A DNA stretch of 64,000 nt. Origin: Chloranthus sessilifolius (Eukaryota > Streptophyta > Magnoliopsida > Chloranthales > Chloranthaceae). Positions within the stretch are counted from its first letter, which is position 1. Each line of letters begins with the position of its first letter. The stretch spans positions 85,843,765-85,907,764 of the forward strand of contig CM037588.1 of assembly GCA_021018995.1 (NCBI GenBank). Reading direction: 5' to 3'. The notes beneath the pieces are model-generated. The model made no database searches. It was not told the origin of the DNA and worked only from the letters and a program-made list of their open reading frames with translations. This document shows, piece by piece, positions 19,970 to 32,096 of the stretch. The position numbers were made by a program, and so were the translations under genes.

Positions 19970-21640
19970 AAATACAAGAAGAGGTAGGAGTCACGAGTCT
20001 AGACAAGGAAGGTCAAACCGATGAGATCCCCAATGAGCTCCTCAAACAATTTTCCAATTTTGAGCATGGCCTTACCCCGATCGTTGAAGAGACAGAGGAC
20101 GTCAATTTGGGCACCAAAGAGGCCCCAAGAATCACTTAAATCAGAACATCGCTGTCCCCTGTGGAGAGGAAAAGTATGATAGACTTCCTTCGGTCATACC
20201 AAGATGTCTTCGCATGGTCATATGAAGACATGCCTGGTTTAGATACCGATCTGGTTGAGCATGAGTTGCCACTCTACCCCGATGTCAAGCCGGTTAAACA
20301 GAAGCTGAGACGCCTCTGACCCGAATGGATGTTGAAGGTGAAGGACGAGGTCATTAAGCAGTATGACGCAGGTTTCCTCATGGTATCTAATTACCCACAT
20401 TGGCTGGCCAATATCATCCCCGTATCGAAGAAGGATGAAAGGTTCGAATGTGTATCGATTTCTGCAATCTCAACAGGGCGAGCCCTAAGGACGACTTTCC
20501 ATTACCCCGCATCGACATCTTGGTCGATAACATTGCAAAGCATGGAATGCTCTCATTTATGGATGGATTCTTAGGATACAATCAGATAAAGATGGCAGAG
20601 GGTGATCGCGAGAAGACAACGTTCATTACCCCCTGGGGAACCTTTTGCTACAAGGTAATGCCATTCAGGCTGAAGAATGCTGGGGCAACCTACCAAAGAG
20701 CAATGACGACCCTGTTCCACGACATGATGCACTGAGAGATCAAAGTGTACATCGATGACATGATTGCCAAATCACCAGAAAGAGAGGATCACTTGATAAA
20801 CCTTCAGAAGCTATTCGAAAGGTTGAGAAAGTACAGGTTACGGTTGAACCCCCAGAAGTGCACCTTCGGCGCTATGTCAGGAAAATTATTGGGCTTTATT
20901 ATCAGCAGAAGGGGGATCAAGGTCGATCCGATCAAGATCAAGGCCATCATTGAAATGCCGCCACCGTCTACTGAGAAGGAGGTCAGAGGTTTTTTAGGCA
21001 GGATCTAATACATCAACCGATTCATCGCATAATTAACTCCGATATGCGCACCAATCTTCATATTACTGAGAAAGGATTCACTGATTGAGTGGAATGATGA
21101 CTGCCAGGCTGCATTTGACAAGATTAAAGGTTACCTCTTAAAACCTCCGATATTGGTACCGCCCGTACCTGATAAACCCCTGATAATGTACCTGTCCATG
21201 ACAGAGTTCTCCATGGGCTGTGTGTTAGGACAGCATGATGAGACAGGAAGAAGAGAGCAGGCCATCTATTATCTAAGTAAGAAATTTACTGATTACGAGA
21301 CACGCTATTCTCATCTGGAGAAAGCATGCTTGGCGCTCGTTTGGGCTACTCAAAGACTTCGGCACTACCTGTTATCCCAAGCCATCCTACTTCTAGCACG
21401 GATGGATCCGCTAAAGTACCTATTCGAGAAACACCCACTCAGCGGCGAACTACGATGGCAACTACTCCTATCCGAATTTGACATTACTTATGTCACCCAG
21501 AAGTCGATCAAGGGGCAGGCACTCGCTGATCATCTTGCTGAGAACCCTCTACCAGACTATGAGCCTCTAAGGACCGAATTCTCCAATGAGGACATTCTGT
21601 TCATGACTGACGAGGATACAGAGGAAACGGAGGAGTCCTA
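19970..21640 (+). pseudogene. pol: Reverse transcriptase and first RNase H (element 2)
   Basis: Homologous to 4643-6273. It retains MCIDFCNLNRASPKDDFPLP, FMDGFLGYNQIKMAEGDREK, the active site VYIDDMIAKS (about 20743-20772) and the Ty3-type RNase H region from YLSMTEFSMGCVLGQ. Lesions: TAA at 20137-20139, TGA in the 20316-20320 area (CGCCTC|TGA), a one-base deletion near 20436 that shifts frame, TGA at 20733-20735 just before the active-site strand, TAA at 21006-21008, TAA near 21030 and TAG at 21639-21641 (Trp in element 1). Several fit CGA to TGA, CAG to TAA or TGG to TAG changes. Confidence 0.9.
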
Positions 21641-22200
21641 GGTAATGCACTTCAATGGAGCATCACACGTTGAGGGCCAAGGAGTTGGCGCCATTCTTAT
21701 CTCACCCAGAGGATCACATATACCCATCTCAATGAAATTGAACTTCCCATGCACCAACAATATGGCTGAGTATGAGGCATGTACAGCTAGTTTACAAGCG
21801 GCTCTTGATCTAAATATAACTCACCTCAGGGTCTTTGGAGATTCGCAGTTAATTATATGCCAGACCAACGGAGATTGAAAGAGCAAGGATGAGAAACTGA
21901 TCCCATACCAGGAACATCTTGAGGATTTAATAATCTCCTTTGAGGAGGTCACCTTCTCCTATGTACCATGAACAAGGAATCAGTTTCCTGATGCCCTGGC
22001 TACCCTGGGCTTTATGGTTGAGATTCCATACGGAGTTGTGATGAAGCCGATCATGATAGAGCAGAGGAACGAGGCGGCTTTCTATCATCTAATCGAGGGA
22101 CCTACGGAGGTAGATAATGAGCCACCCTGGTTCTCAGACATCAAGAATTTCCTTGAGACCCGAACTATCCCGGAAGGAACATCAAAGGTAGACAAATGCA
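21641..22200 (+). pseudogene. Second RNase H (aRH type, element 2) with lost catalytic Asp
   Basis: Homologous to 6316-6880. The first acidic position reads HFNGASHVEG where element 1 has HFDGAS, so the catalytic aspartate is replaced by asparagine (G to A). VFGDSQLIICQ is kept. TGA at 21876-21878 (Trp codon in element 1) and a further TGA near 21968 break the frame. Confidence 0.85.
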
Positions 22201-23377
22201 CCATCCAGCAATTGGCAATGAACTATGTTGTCTGTGGTGATCTCCTGTATAGACGGTCTCACGACAATATTCTGCTCCGATGCCTAACCCAGAAAGAGGC
22301 AGTTGAGATCATGAAGGAGATCCATGAAGGGGTCTGCTGGGCACACATCAGTGGGCACATGCTTGCGAAGAAAATTCTAAGACAAGGATACTTTTGGACC
22401 ACTTTGGAGACCAATTGTTGCAAGCACGTGCAGAAGTGCTTCAAATGCCAAGAGCACTCCAATCTAATACATGCACCGGCCATTGACTTGCACAGCATGG
22501 CTACTCCCTTGTCGTTCACCACCTGGGGTCTCAACGTCATCAGCAAAATCAATCCTAAGGCTTCCAACGGGCATCAGTTCATCCTCGTCGCTGTGGAATA
22601 CTTCATAAAATGGGTAGAGGCAGCCTCCTACACGAGCATTAAGGCCAGTCATGTCGAGAAATTCATCAAGAACAACATCATTTGCAAATTCGACGTACCC
22701 AAAGATATCATCACTGATAATGGCACTAATTTTGCCAATAGGCGCATCCGGGCCTTGTGTGAGCAGTTCCAGATCAAGGATCATCGATCATCCCCATATA
22801 GGCCACAGACGAATGGAGCTGTAGAGGCAGCCAACAAAACTCTAATCTCCATCCTAGAGAAGATGGTAGTTACTTACAGAGATTGGAGTGAGCAGTTACC
22901 CTTCACACTTTGGGCCTATAGAGCGTCTATCTGTACCACGACAGGGGCAACACCATTCTCCCTTGTGTATGGAACCGAGGCCATGCTACCTGTTGAGGTC
23001 GAGGTACCGTCGCTTCGTATCCTTTTAGAATCCCGTCTACCTGAAGCTGAAAGGAAAGAGCCCGTTTTGAGCAGTTAGATTTAATTGACGAAAAAAGACT
23101 CCTAGCCTTGTGCCACACCCAGGTCTATCAGAGGAGAATTGCACGTGCTTACAATAAGCACGTCCGTGGCCGAGATCTGAAGGTAGGAGACACTGTACTG
23201 AAGAAAATTTTTCTGTCTCTCCACGCCGATCCGAGAGGGAAGTTTAGGCCAAATGGGGAAGGACCCTACGTCGTCCATGAGGTTTTGCCAGGATACGCCG
23301 TTCACCTTGCCACCATGGATGGAGACCACTTTCCTGAGCCCATAAACGCTGGATACCTCTGTAAGTTCTACTCATAG
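22201..23377 (+). pseudogene. Integrase (element 2), first catalytic Asp lost
   Basis: Open from 22014 to 23078 and homologous to 6862-8055. The zinc motif is present (IHEGVCWAHISGH, KCFKCQEH). The first catalytic aspartate has become asparagine (WGLNVISKI, AAC at 22533-22535); the second Asp (22716-22718) and the Glu (22824-22826) remain. A two-base loss near 23050-23060 (AEAERK-EP against AERERARFEQ in element 1) shifts frame, and the C-terminal module continues as ARAYNKHVRGRDLKVGDTVL to FYS with TAG at 23375-23377. Insertion activity would be abolished. Confidence 0.9.
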
Positions 23378-23621
23378 GTCTTGGGACAAGGTAAGTTCTG
23401 ATAAAAGTAGATGCGTGACCGCTTAAGGGCCCCATAAAAGAGGCCATCATTTCAAAGTCAAGTAGCCCAAAAGAAATATTCCCTGAAAACCTTCACCCTT
23501 TTGATACACACTTCGGGCCAATAACCATATCTTTCATATACCCCACCCAAAATTCCCAGAAAAAAGAGAAAAGAAAAAAGAGGAAAAATCCAAATCCAAA
23601 TAAAAAAGAAGAAAAAAGTAA
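23378..23621. other. Spacer after pol of element 2
   Basis: Homologous to 8056-8300; A-rich and non-coding. It ends at the left breakpoint of the amplified block. Confidence 0.5.
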
Positions 23622-23994
23622 AACCCCTCAAAAAAAAAAGAGAGAGAAAGAGGGGGGACCAAGAAAAAAGAAATGACTGGGGCATAAAAAGCCTTTCGAA
23701 AGAAAGAGGAGTCCCCAAATATAGAATTCACTCAAAACTTAGATCCGAATCCCCAGAAAAACCCAACCCGTTTGAACCCTGGCCACATTACAACCTAGAA
23801 GAAAGCCCTCTTTAAGGTCCCCAAGCGGTCATAACATCTACTGCATCAGAACAAGCCGACTTAACAAATCACACAAAACTTCCTTCGGCCGGCTATGACG
23901 GAATCGACGTCCATGTCGTGGCCTTCTGGTTCTAAAAAAAAAAAGAAGAAAAGAAAAAAGAAAAATTATTAATTAGGGTTCAAAGCAAGACGGG

Positions 23995-24174
23995 CGTGGT
24001 GAAAACCCACAAGGGCACCACGGGTAAAAATAGGGAACTCACGCGGACTAGGTGAAAACCCGAAAGGGCGCCTGGGGCAAGAAAGCGAACCCATGGACGT
24101 AGTGAAAACCCGAAAGGGCGCTACGGGTAAAAACAGGGATGACGGGCATGGCGAAACCCGTCTTGGGCCCTATG
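23995..24174 (+). ncRNA. Hairpin array, unit 1
   Basis: Same four-hairpin layout as 8684-8865. Inner loops are CCC-ACAA-GGG (first) and CCC-GAAA-GGG (second and third). Outer stems include CTAGGTG with CGCCTGG (two G-U type pairs) and GTAGTG with CGCTAC (one). The fourth stem has lost a pair (GCCCTATG). Confidence 0.5.
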
Positions 24175-24524
24175 AGCAAAAATGTCAAGAAAAGAGACAT
24201 TAGGAGAAGACCTGTTCTGGCCCGCCCATTTATGTTTGACCCCCCTTTTTTCCTCCTATTTTTTGAGGGACCACTCATGTGAAAATTATTCAGATCCCGA
24301 TCAAGTATGTTGTCTCTACCGCGGCGTCTAACGCATGACCAAAGGGAAAGACGGAAGACTAGACAGACCCCTGGGAAGCTGACCTTCCCACATTTAAAGG
24401 AAAAACATGTATCTCATGAACAGGGTTCGATCATGCTCAAAATAGGACCCATTGGTTTGGCCTTGTAGTTACCGGCATCACAAAAGATCCAAAAGAAAAG
24501 TAAAAAAAAAATACAAAATACAAA

Positions 24525-24835
24525 AAATAAATAATAGATTTCCCTTTCCCATAAAAAGCCCCACACTGTGGAGGAGAAAAATTTCATAGATTTCCCCTTC
24601 CCATAAAAAGCCCCACACTGTGGAGGAGAAAATTTTCAAAAAAGATAATAGATTTCCCTTTCCCATAAAAAGCCCACACTGTGGAGGAGAAAATATTCAA
24701 AAAAGATAATAGATTTCCCTTTCCCATAAAAAGCCCAACACTGTGGAGGAGAAAATTTTCAAAAAAGATAATAGATTTCTCTTTCCCATAAAAAGCCCCA
24801 CATTGTGGAGGAGAAAATCTCCATAAAAAGCCTTA
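24525..24835 (+). repeat. 62-bp-type minisatellite, unit 1
   Basis: Five copies of the CCCATAAAAAGCCC(CA)CACTGTGGAGGAG unit, one shortened (a copy of about 51 bp without the GATAATAG segment). Confidence 0.85.
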
Positions 24836-25134
24836 CGTTGCGAAACGTACGAAGAAAAAAAAAAAGTCAAAAAATGAAAAACATATGCATGTATAGATTT
24901 CATTCCATTTTTTACAGTATTACGTGCGGAGGGTCACGTCCCAAAAAGATAACGACATGACACACTTTCTATTTTGCTGCTTTCTTTAGAAAAACAAAAA
25001 AAAAACCAAAAAATATATATCTGTCTATATATAACAACAAAAAAAAAGAGAAGAAAAATAACCCAAAAATAGATCTCTGTTATGGGGCATTCCTCCCCTC
25101 GGTGTATATGATCTATAATATGTGCAGGAACAGG

Positions 25135-25930
25135 TCAAGGGCAGGGAGCACGCTTCAAGGCGCTAATCTCTGCAAGCAGAGAGTCCTCGCGAGCATTCCG
25201 ATCAGACATCCACCTACCATGAAGACTCTTTTGCCGTCTCCGTGAAGCTTCAGCTGCGCTACGAGACCCAGTCAAAAGCCCAGTCAACCGAAGAACCACA
25301 CTCACGGCTGCGGTAGCTCTCACTTCTGCAATCTCCGCTCTGACCCTTTCTTTCTCCAAAGCCTCGGTCAAAGTCAGCCTCTCAATAGAAAGAGACTCGA
25401 TCCTGGTCTGAAGCACCGCTTCCTTACAGGGCCAAGGACCTGTCTCTATCACATCTATCGAAACTGGGCTAGGAGCAGGTAACTCCGCGAATACTAGCCA
25501 AACCTCATAATCAGAGGAGGGAACTCCCCCCCAAACCAAGCCACACATATGCGCCGATTGGCGGGTTTCCCAGAGGGCAGCTATGCGATCAAGATCACTA
25601 AGAGAACCTCGAGAGAATATCAGAGAGCACAAAGGTGGCCTTGCGATTACCTGCACATCTTTGAGTATACCAGATTAATGAAGCACGAGATGGGAAGTAG
25701 TATGTGCTACCAGTCAACCCCAAAAGTGTAATACCCTCACAATCTCGAGAGTGGACAATCGGAAAGGTTTCGTCCATCCAGGGAAGTTGCAGTCAGCTCG
25801 CATCGGATAGAACTCGGTTCCTCGGCAGCTCCCATAAGCGATCTCGAACTCGGATCGAAAGCCCGAGCCACATCCCCTCTTATCAAGCAGAATCTCAGCA
25901 CAGGCCCCATGAAAGCCAAATGCTCTCCTA
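25135..25930 (-). pseudogene. 3' fragment of antisense gene 2, unit 1
   Basis: Covers the LRQFGY-like region, degraded near 25640-25690, and the coiled-coil tail; the 173-codon frame 25656-25135 ends in LKRAPCP. It lacks the 5' half and promoter region of the gene, so expression is not expected. Confidence 0.8.
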
Positions 25931-26354
25931 ACCAGATCTGAACAAGGAGCGGGCTCCCATTGAGAATCCCAACCCCTAAAAAAAATAGAGAGAGAAAGAG
26001 GGGGACCAAGAAAAAAGAAATGACTAGGGCATAAAAAGCCTTTGGAAAGAAAGAGGAGTCCCCAAATCTAGAATTCACTCAAAAATTAGATCTAAATCCC
26101 CAGAAAAACCCAACCCGTTTGAACCCTGGCCACATTACAACCCAGAAGAAAGCCCTCTTTAAGGTCCCCAAGCGGCCATAACATCTACTGCATCAGAACA
26201 AGCCGACATAACAAACCACACAGAATTTCATTCGGCCAGCTATGACGGAATCGACGTCCATGTCGTGGCCTTCTGGTTCTAAAAAAAAAAAGAAGAAAAG
26301 AAAAAAGAAAAAGAAAAAAGAAAAATTATTAATTTGGGTTCAAAGCAAGACGGA

Positions 26355-26519
26355 CGTGGTGAAAACCCATAAAGGGCACCAAGTAAAGCAATGAACTCCA
26401 GCGGACGGTGAAAACCGAAAAGCACAGGGCAAGCGAACCCATGGGCGTGGCGAAAACACGAAAGGGTGCTCTGGTAAAAGCAGGGATAGCGAGCATGGCG
26501 AAACCGTCTTGGCGCTATG
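26355..26519 (+). ncRNA. Hairpin array, unit 2 (degraded)
   Basis: The four-hairpin region is recognisable but shortened by scattered deletions (for example GACGGTGAAAACCGAAAAG); stems 2 and 4 are disrupted. This is either true decay or a poorly resolved consensus. Confidence 0.4.
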
Positions 26520-26869
26520 AGCAAAATGTCAAGAAAAGAGATTAGAGAAGACACATTACAGCCGCCCATTTCTGTTTGACCCCCCTTTTTTCCTCCTTTT
26601 TTTTGAGGGGCCACTCATGTGAAAATTGGATCAGATCTCGATCAAGTATGTTGTCTCCACCGCGGCGTCTAACGCATGACCAAAGGGAAAGACAGAAGAC
26701 TAGACCGACCCCTGGGAAGCTGACCTTCCCACGTTTAAAGGAAAAACCTGTATCTCATGTACAGGGTTCGATCATGATCAAAATAGGACCCATTGGATTG
26801 GCCTTGTAGTTACCGGCATCACAAAAGATCCAAAAGAAAAGCAAAAAAAAAATACAAACCACAAAAAAA

Positions 26870-27180
26870 ATATAATGGATTTCCCTTTCCCATAAAAAGC
26901 CCCACACTGTGGAGGAGAAAAATTTCATAGATTTCCCCTTCCCATAAAAAGCCCCACACTGTGGAGGAGAAAATTTTCAAAAAAGATAATAGATTTCCCT
27001 TTCCCATAAAAAGCCCCACACTGTGTAGGAGAAAATTTTCAAAAAAGATAATAGATTTCCCTTTCCCATAAAAAGCCCCACATTGTGGAGGAGAAAATTT
27101 TCAAAAAAGATAATAGATTTCCCTTTCCCATAAAAAGCCCCACATTGTGGAGGAGAAAATCTCCATAAAATGCCTTACAT
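26870..27180 (+). repeat. 62-bp-type minisatellite, unit 2
   Basis: Five copies of the same unit, including the short copy. Confidence 0.85.
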
Positions 27181-27479
27181 TGCGAAACGTACGAAGAAAA
27201 AAAAAAGAGTCAAAAAATGAAAAACATATGTATGTATAGATTTCATTCCATTTTTTACAGTATTACGTGCGGAGGGTCACGTCCCAAAAAGATAACGACA
27301 TGACACACTTTCTATTTTGCTGCTTTGTTTACAAAAACAAAAAAAATAACCAAAAAATATATATCTGTATATATATAACAACAAAAAAAAAAGAGAAGAA
27401 AAATAACCCAAAAAGAGATCTCTATTATGGGGCATTCCTCCCCTCGGTGTATATGATCTATGATATGTGCAGGAACAGG

Positions 27480-28300
27480 TCAAGGGCAGGGAGCACGCTT
27501 CAAGGAGCTAATCTCTGCAAGCAGAGAGTCCTCGCGAGCATTCCGATCAGACATCCACCTACCATGAAGACTCTTCTGCCGTCTCCGTGAAGCTTGACTC
27601 GCTCTGAGACTCGATCAAAAGCCCGATCAGCAAGACCCTCACTCTCGGCTGTGGCAACTCTCACTTCTGCAATCTCCGCTCTGACCGTTTCTTTCTCCAA
27701 AGCCTCGGTCAAAGTCAGCCTCTCTACAGAAAGAGACTCGATCCTGGTCTAAAGCATCGCTTCCTTACAGGGCCAAGGACCTGTCTCTATCACATCTACC
27801 GAAACTGGGCTAGGAGCAGGTAACTCCCCGGAAACTAGCCAAACCTCATAATCGGAGGAGGGAACTCCCCCCCAAACCAAGCCACACATATGCGCCGATT
27901 GGCGGGTTTCCCAGAGGGCAGCTATGCGATCAAGATCACTAAGAGAACCTCGAGAGAATATCAGAGAGCACAAAGGTGGCCTTGCAGTACAAGGCACATG
28001 CTGAGTATACCCGAATTGACGAAGCACCCGAGATGGGAAGTAGTATGTGCTACCAGTCAACCCCAAAAGTGTAATACCCTCACAATCTCGAGAGTGGACA
28101 ATCAAAAAAGTTTCGTCCATCCAGGGAAGTTTCCAGGTCAGCTCCGCATCAGATAGCCATAGGCTCAGTTTCTCGACGCTCCCGCAAGGCAGTCTCGAAC
28201 TCCAGATCAGAAAACCCAGAGCCACATCCCCTCTTATCAAGCAGAATCTCAGCACAGGCGCCATGATAGCCAAATGCTCTCCTAGCCAGATCTGAACAAG
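27480..28300 (-). pseudogene. 3' fragment of antisense gene 2, unit 2
   Basis: The 174-codon frame 28273-27749 holds GITLLGLTGSTYYFPSRVL and RQFGY; the coiled-coil part continues at 27712-27500 in another frame after a stop and internal losses near 27600. Confidence 0.8.
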
Positions 28301-28706
28301 GAGTGGGCTCCCGCTGAGAATCCCAACCCCTCAAAAAGAAAGAGAGAGAGAAAGAGGGGGACCAAGAAAAAAGAAATGACTGGGGCATAAAAAGCCTTTG
28401 GAAAGAAAGCCAGTCCCGAATCTAAATTCCTCAAAACTTAGATTGAATCCCAAGGAAAAACCAACCCGTTTGAACCTTGTTGCCACATTACAACCAGAAG
28501 AAAGCCCTCTTTAAGGTCCCCAAGCCCGGTCATAACATCTTGCGCATCGAACAAGCGACAACAAACCACGAACTTAACTTCATTCGGTCGGCTATGACGG
28601 AATCGACGTCCATGTCGTGGCCTTCTGGTTCTAAAAAAAAAAAGAAGAAAAGAAAAAAGAAAAAGAAAAAAGAAAAATTATTAATTTGGGTTCAAAGCAA
28701 GACGGA

Positions 28707-28886
28707 CGTGGTGAAAACCCGCAAGGGCACCATGGGTAAAAACAGCGAACTCACGCGAACCAGGTGAAAACCCGAAATGGCGCCTGGGGCAAGAAAGTGA
28801 ACCCATGGACGTAGTGAAAACCCGAAAGGGCGCTAGGGGTAAAAACAGGGATGACGGGCATGGCGAAACCCGTCTTGGGCGCTATG
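28707..28886 (+). ncRNA. Hairpin array, unit 3
   Basis: Well-preserved version. First hairpin CGTGGTG, AAAA, CCC-GCAA-GGG, with a slightly mutated 3' arm (CACCATG); then CCAGGTG with CGCCTGG, GTAGTG with CGCTAG, and CATGGCG with CGCTATG. Confidence 0.5.
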
Positions 28887-29239
28887 AGCAAAAATGTCAA
28901 GAAAAGAGAGATTAGGAGAAGACCTGTTCTGGCCCGCCCATTTCTGTTTGACCCCCCTTCTTTCCTCCTTTTTTTTGAGGGGCCACTCATGTGAAAATTG
29001 GATCAGATCCCGATCAAGTATGTTGTCTCTACCGCGGCGTTTAACGCATGACCAAAGGGAAAGAAGACTAGACCTAACCCTGGGAAGCTGACCATCCCAC
29101 GTTTAAAGGAAAAACCTGTATCTCATGAACAGGGTTCGATCATGCTCAAAATAGGACCCATTGGTTTGGTCTTGTAGTTACCGGCATCACAAAAGATTCA
29201 AAAGAAAAGCAAAAAAATAATACAAACCATAAAAAAAAT

Positions 29240-29475
29240 ATAATAGATTTCCCTTTCCCATAAAAAGCCCCACACTGTGGAGGAGAAAAATTTCATAGAT
29301 TTCCCCTTCCCATAAAAAGCCCCACACTGTGGAGGAGAAAATTTTCAGAAAAGATAATAGATTTCCCTTTCCCATAAAAAGCCCCACACTGTGGAGGATA
29401 AAATTTTCAAAAAAGATAATAGATTTCCCTTTCCCATAAAAAGCCGCACACTGTGGAGAAGAAAATCTCCATAAA
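29240..29475 (+). repeat. 62-bp-type minisatellite, unit 3
   Basis: Four copies of the unit. Confidence 0.85.
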
Positions 29476-29784
29476 AAGCCTTACGTTACGAAACGTACGA
29501 AGAAAAAAGAAAAGAGTCAAAAAATGAAAAACATATGTAGGTATAGATTTCATTCCATTTTTTACAGTATTACATGCGGAGGGTCACGTCCCAAAAAGAT
29601 AACGACATGACACACTTTCTATTTTGCTGCTTTCTTTACAAAAATAAAAAAAAAACCAAAAAATATATATCTGTATATATATAACAACAAAATAAAAGAG
29701 AAGAAAAATAACCCAAAAAGAGATCTCTGTTATGGGGCATTCCTCCCCTCGGTGTATATGATCTATGACATGTGCAGGAACAGG

Positions 29785-30582
29785 TCAAGGGCAGGGAGCA
29801 CGCTTCAAGGAGCTAATCTCTGCAAGCAGAGAGTCCTCGCGAGCATTCCGATCAGACATCCACCTACCATGAAAACTTTTCTGCCGTCTCCGTGAAGCTT
29901 CAGCTGCGCTACGAGACTCAGTCAAAAGCCCAGTCAACCGAAGAACCTCACTCTCGGCTGCGGCAGCTCTCACTTCTGCAATCTCCGCTCTGACCCTTTC
30001 TTTCTCCAAAGCCTCGGTCAAAGTCAGCCTCTCTACAGAAAGAGACTCGATCCTGGTCCGAAGCATCGCTTCCTTACAGGGCCAAGGACCCGTCTCTATC
30101 ACATCTACCGAAACTGGGCTAGGAGCGGGTAACTCCGCGGATACTAGCCAAACCTCATAATCGGAGGAGGGAACTCCCCCCCAAACCAAGCCACACATAT
30201 GCGCCGATTGGTGGGTTTCCCAGAGGGCAGCTATGCGATCATGATCACTAAGAGAACCTCGAGAGAATATCGGAGAGCACAAAGGTGGCCTTGCAGTACA
30301 CGACACATGCTGAGTATACCCGAATTGACGAACCACCCGAGATGGGAAGTAGTATGTGGTACCAGTCAACCCCAAAAGTGTAATACCCTCACAATCTCGA
30401 GAGTGGACAATCGGAAAGGTTCCGTCCATCCAGGGAAGTTGCCAGGTCAGCTCCGCATCAGATTGCCACAGGCTCAGTTTCTCGACGCTCCCGCAAGGCA
30501 GTCTCGAACTCCGGATCAGAAAGCCCTGAGCCACATCCCCTCTTATTAAGTAGAATCTCAGCACAGGCCCCATGATAGCCAA
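29785..30582 (-). pseudogene. 3' fragment of antisense gene 2, unit 3 (265-codon open frame)
   Basis: Uninterrupted from MAIMGPVLRF to LKRAPCP: the GITLLGLTGTTYYFPSRVV core, RQFGY, a linker, then a charged coiled coil (TLTEALEKERVRAEIAEVRA) and an arginine-rich RRRQKSFHGRW. The ATG at 30582 corresponds to an internal residue of the full gene. It lacks the upstream half, and any promoter upstream would be foreign. Confidence 0.8.
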
Positions 30583-31013
30583 ATGCTCTCCTAACCAGAT
30601 CTGAACAAGGAGCAGGCTCCCGCTGAGAATCCCAACCCCTCAAAAAAAAAGAGAGAGAGAAAGAGGGGGACCAAGAAAAAAGAAATGACTGGGGCATAAA
30701 AAGCCTTTGGAAAGAAAGACGAGTCCCCGAATCTAGAATTCACTCAAAACTTAGATCCGAATCCCCAGAAAAACCCAACCCGTTTGAACCCTGGCCACAT
30801 TACAACCCAGAAGAAAGCCCTCTTTAAAGTCCCCAAGCGGTCATAACATCTACTGCATCATAACAAGCCGACTTAACAAACCACACAGAACTTCATTCGG
30901 CCGGCTATGACGGAATTGACGTCCATGTCGTGGCCTTCTGGTTCTAAAAAAAAAAAAGAAGAAAAGAAAAAAGAAAAAGAAAAATTATTAATTTGGGTTC
31001 AAAGCAAGACGGA

Positions 31014-31193
31014 CGTGGTGAAAACCCGCAAGGGCACCACGGGTAAAAACAACGAACTCACGCGGACCAGGTGAAAACCTGGAAGGGTGCCTGGGGCAAG
31101 AAAGCGAACCCATGGATGTAGTGAAAACCCGAAAGGGCGCTACGGGTAAAAACATGGATGACGGGCATGGCGAAACCCGTCTTGGGCGCTATG
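31014..31193 (+). ncRNA. Hairpin array, unit 4
   Basis: First hairpin perfect (CGTGGTG with CACCACG, CCC-GCAA-GGG inside). Second has CCAGG with CCTGG. Third has GTAGTG with CGCTAC around CCC-GAAA-GGG. Fourth has CATGGCG with CGCTATG. Confidence 0.5.
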
Positions 31194-31549
31194 AGCAAAA
31201 ATGTCAAGGAAAGAGAGATTAGGAGAACACCTGTTCTGGCCCGCCCATTTCTGTTTGACCCCCCTTTTTTCCTCCTTTTTTTTGAGGGGCCACTCATTTG
31301 AAAATTGGATCAGATCCCGATCAAGTATGTTGTCTCTACCGCGGCGTCTAACGCATGACCAAAGGGAAAGACAGAAGACTAGACCGACCCCTGGGAAGCT
31401 GACCTTCCCACGTTTAAAGGAAAAACCTGTATTTCATGAACAGGGTTCGATCATGCTCAAAATAGGACCCATTGGTTTGGCCTTGTAGTTACCGGCATCA
31501 CAAAAGATCCAAAAGAAAAGCAAAAAAAAAATACAAAACATAAAAAAAA

Positions 31550-31790
31550 TATAATAGATTTACCTTTCCCATAAAAAACCCCACACTGTGGAGGAGAAAA
31601 ATTTCATAGATTTCCCCTTCCCATAAAAAGCCCCACACTGTGGAGGAGAAAATTTTCAAAAAAGATAATAGATTTCCCTTTCCCATAAAAAGCCCTACAC
31701 TGTGGAGGAGAAAATTTTCAAAAAAGATAATAGATTTCCCTTTCCCATAAAAAGCCCCACATTGTGGAGGAGAAAATCTCCATAAAAAGC
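31550..31790 (+). repeat. 62-bp-type minisatellite, unit 4
   Basis: Four copies of the unit, one of them short. Confidence 0.85.
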
Positions 31791-32096
31791 CTTACGTTGC
31801 GAAACGTACGAAGAAAAAAAAAAAGAGTCAAAAAATGAAAAACATATGTATGTATAGATTTCATTCCATTTTTTACAGTATTACGTGCGGAGGGTCACGT
31901 CCCAAAAAGATAACGACATGACACACTTTCTATTTTGCTGCTTACTTTACAAAAACAAAAAAAAAAACCAAAAAATATATATCTGTATATATATAACAAC
32001 AAAAAAAAAGAGAAGAAAAATAACCCAAAAAGAGATCTCTGTTATGTGGCATTCCTCCCCTCGGTGTATATGATCTATGATATGTGCAGGAACAGG

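Larger units (their letters stand above)
23622..25970 (+). repeat. Amplified block, unit 1 of 4 (about 2.35 kb)
   Basis: Starts at AACCCCTCAAAAA after pol and ends at GAATCCC before the next AACCCC. It contains the A-rich spacer, hairpin array, minisatellite and an antisense gene 2 3' fragment. The landmark GGGGCATAAAAAGCCTTT recurs near 23679, 26027, 28382 and 30689. Confidence 0.9.
25971..28324 (+). repeat. Amplified block, unit 2 of 4
   Basis: 2354 bp, same content as unit 1. The stretch about 26370-26540 has many one- and two-base losses relative to the other units. Confidence 0.9.
28325..30633 (+). repeat. Amplified block, unit 3 of 4
   Basis: 2309 bp, same content. Scattered small deletions cluster at about 28405-28570. 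Confidence 0.9.
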
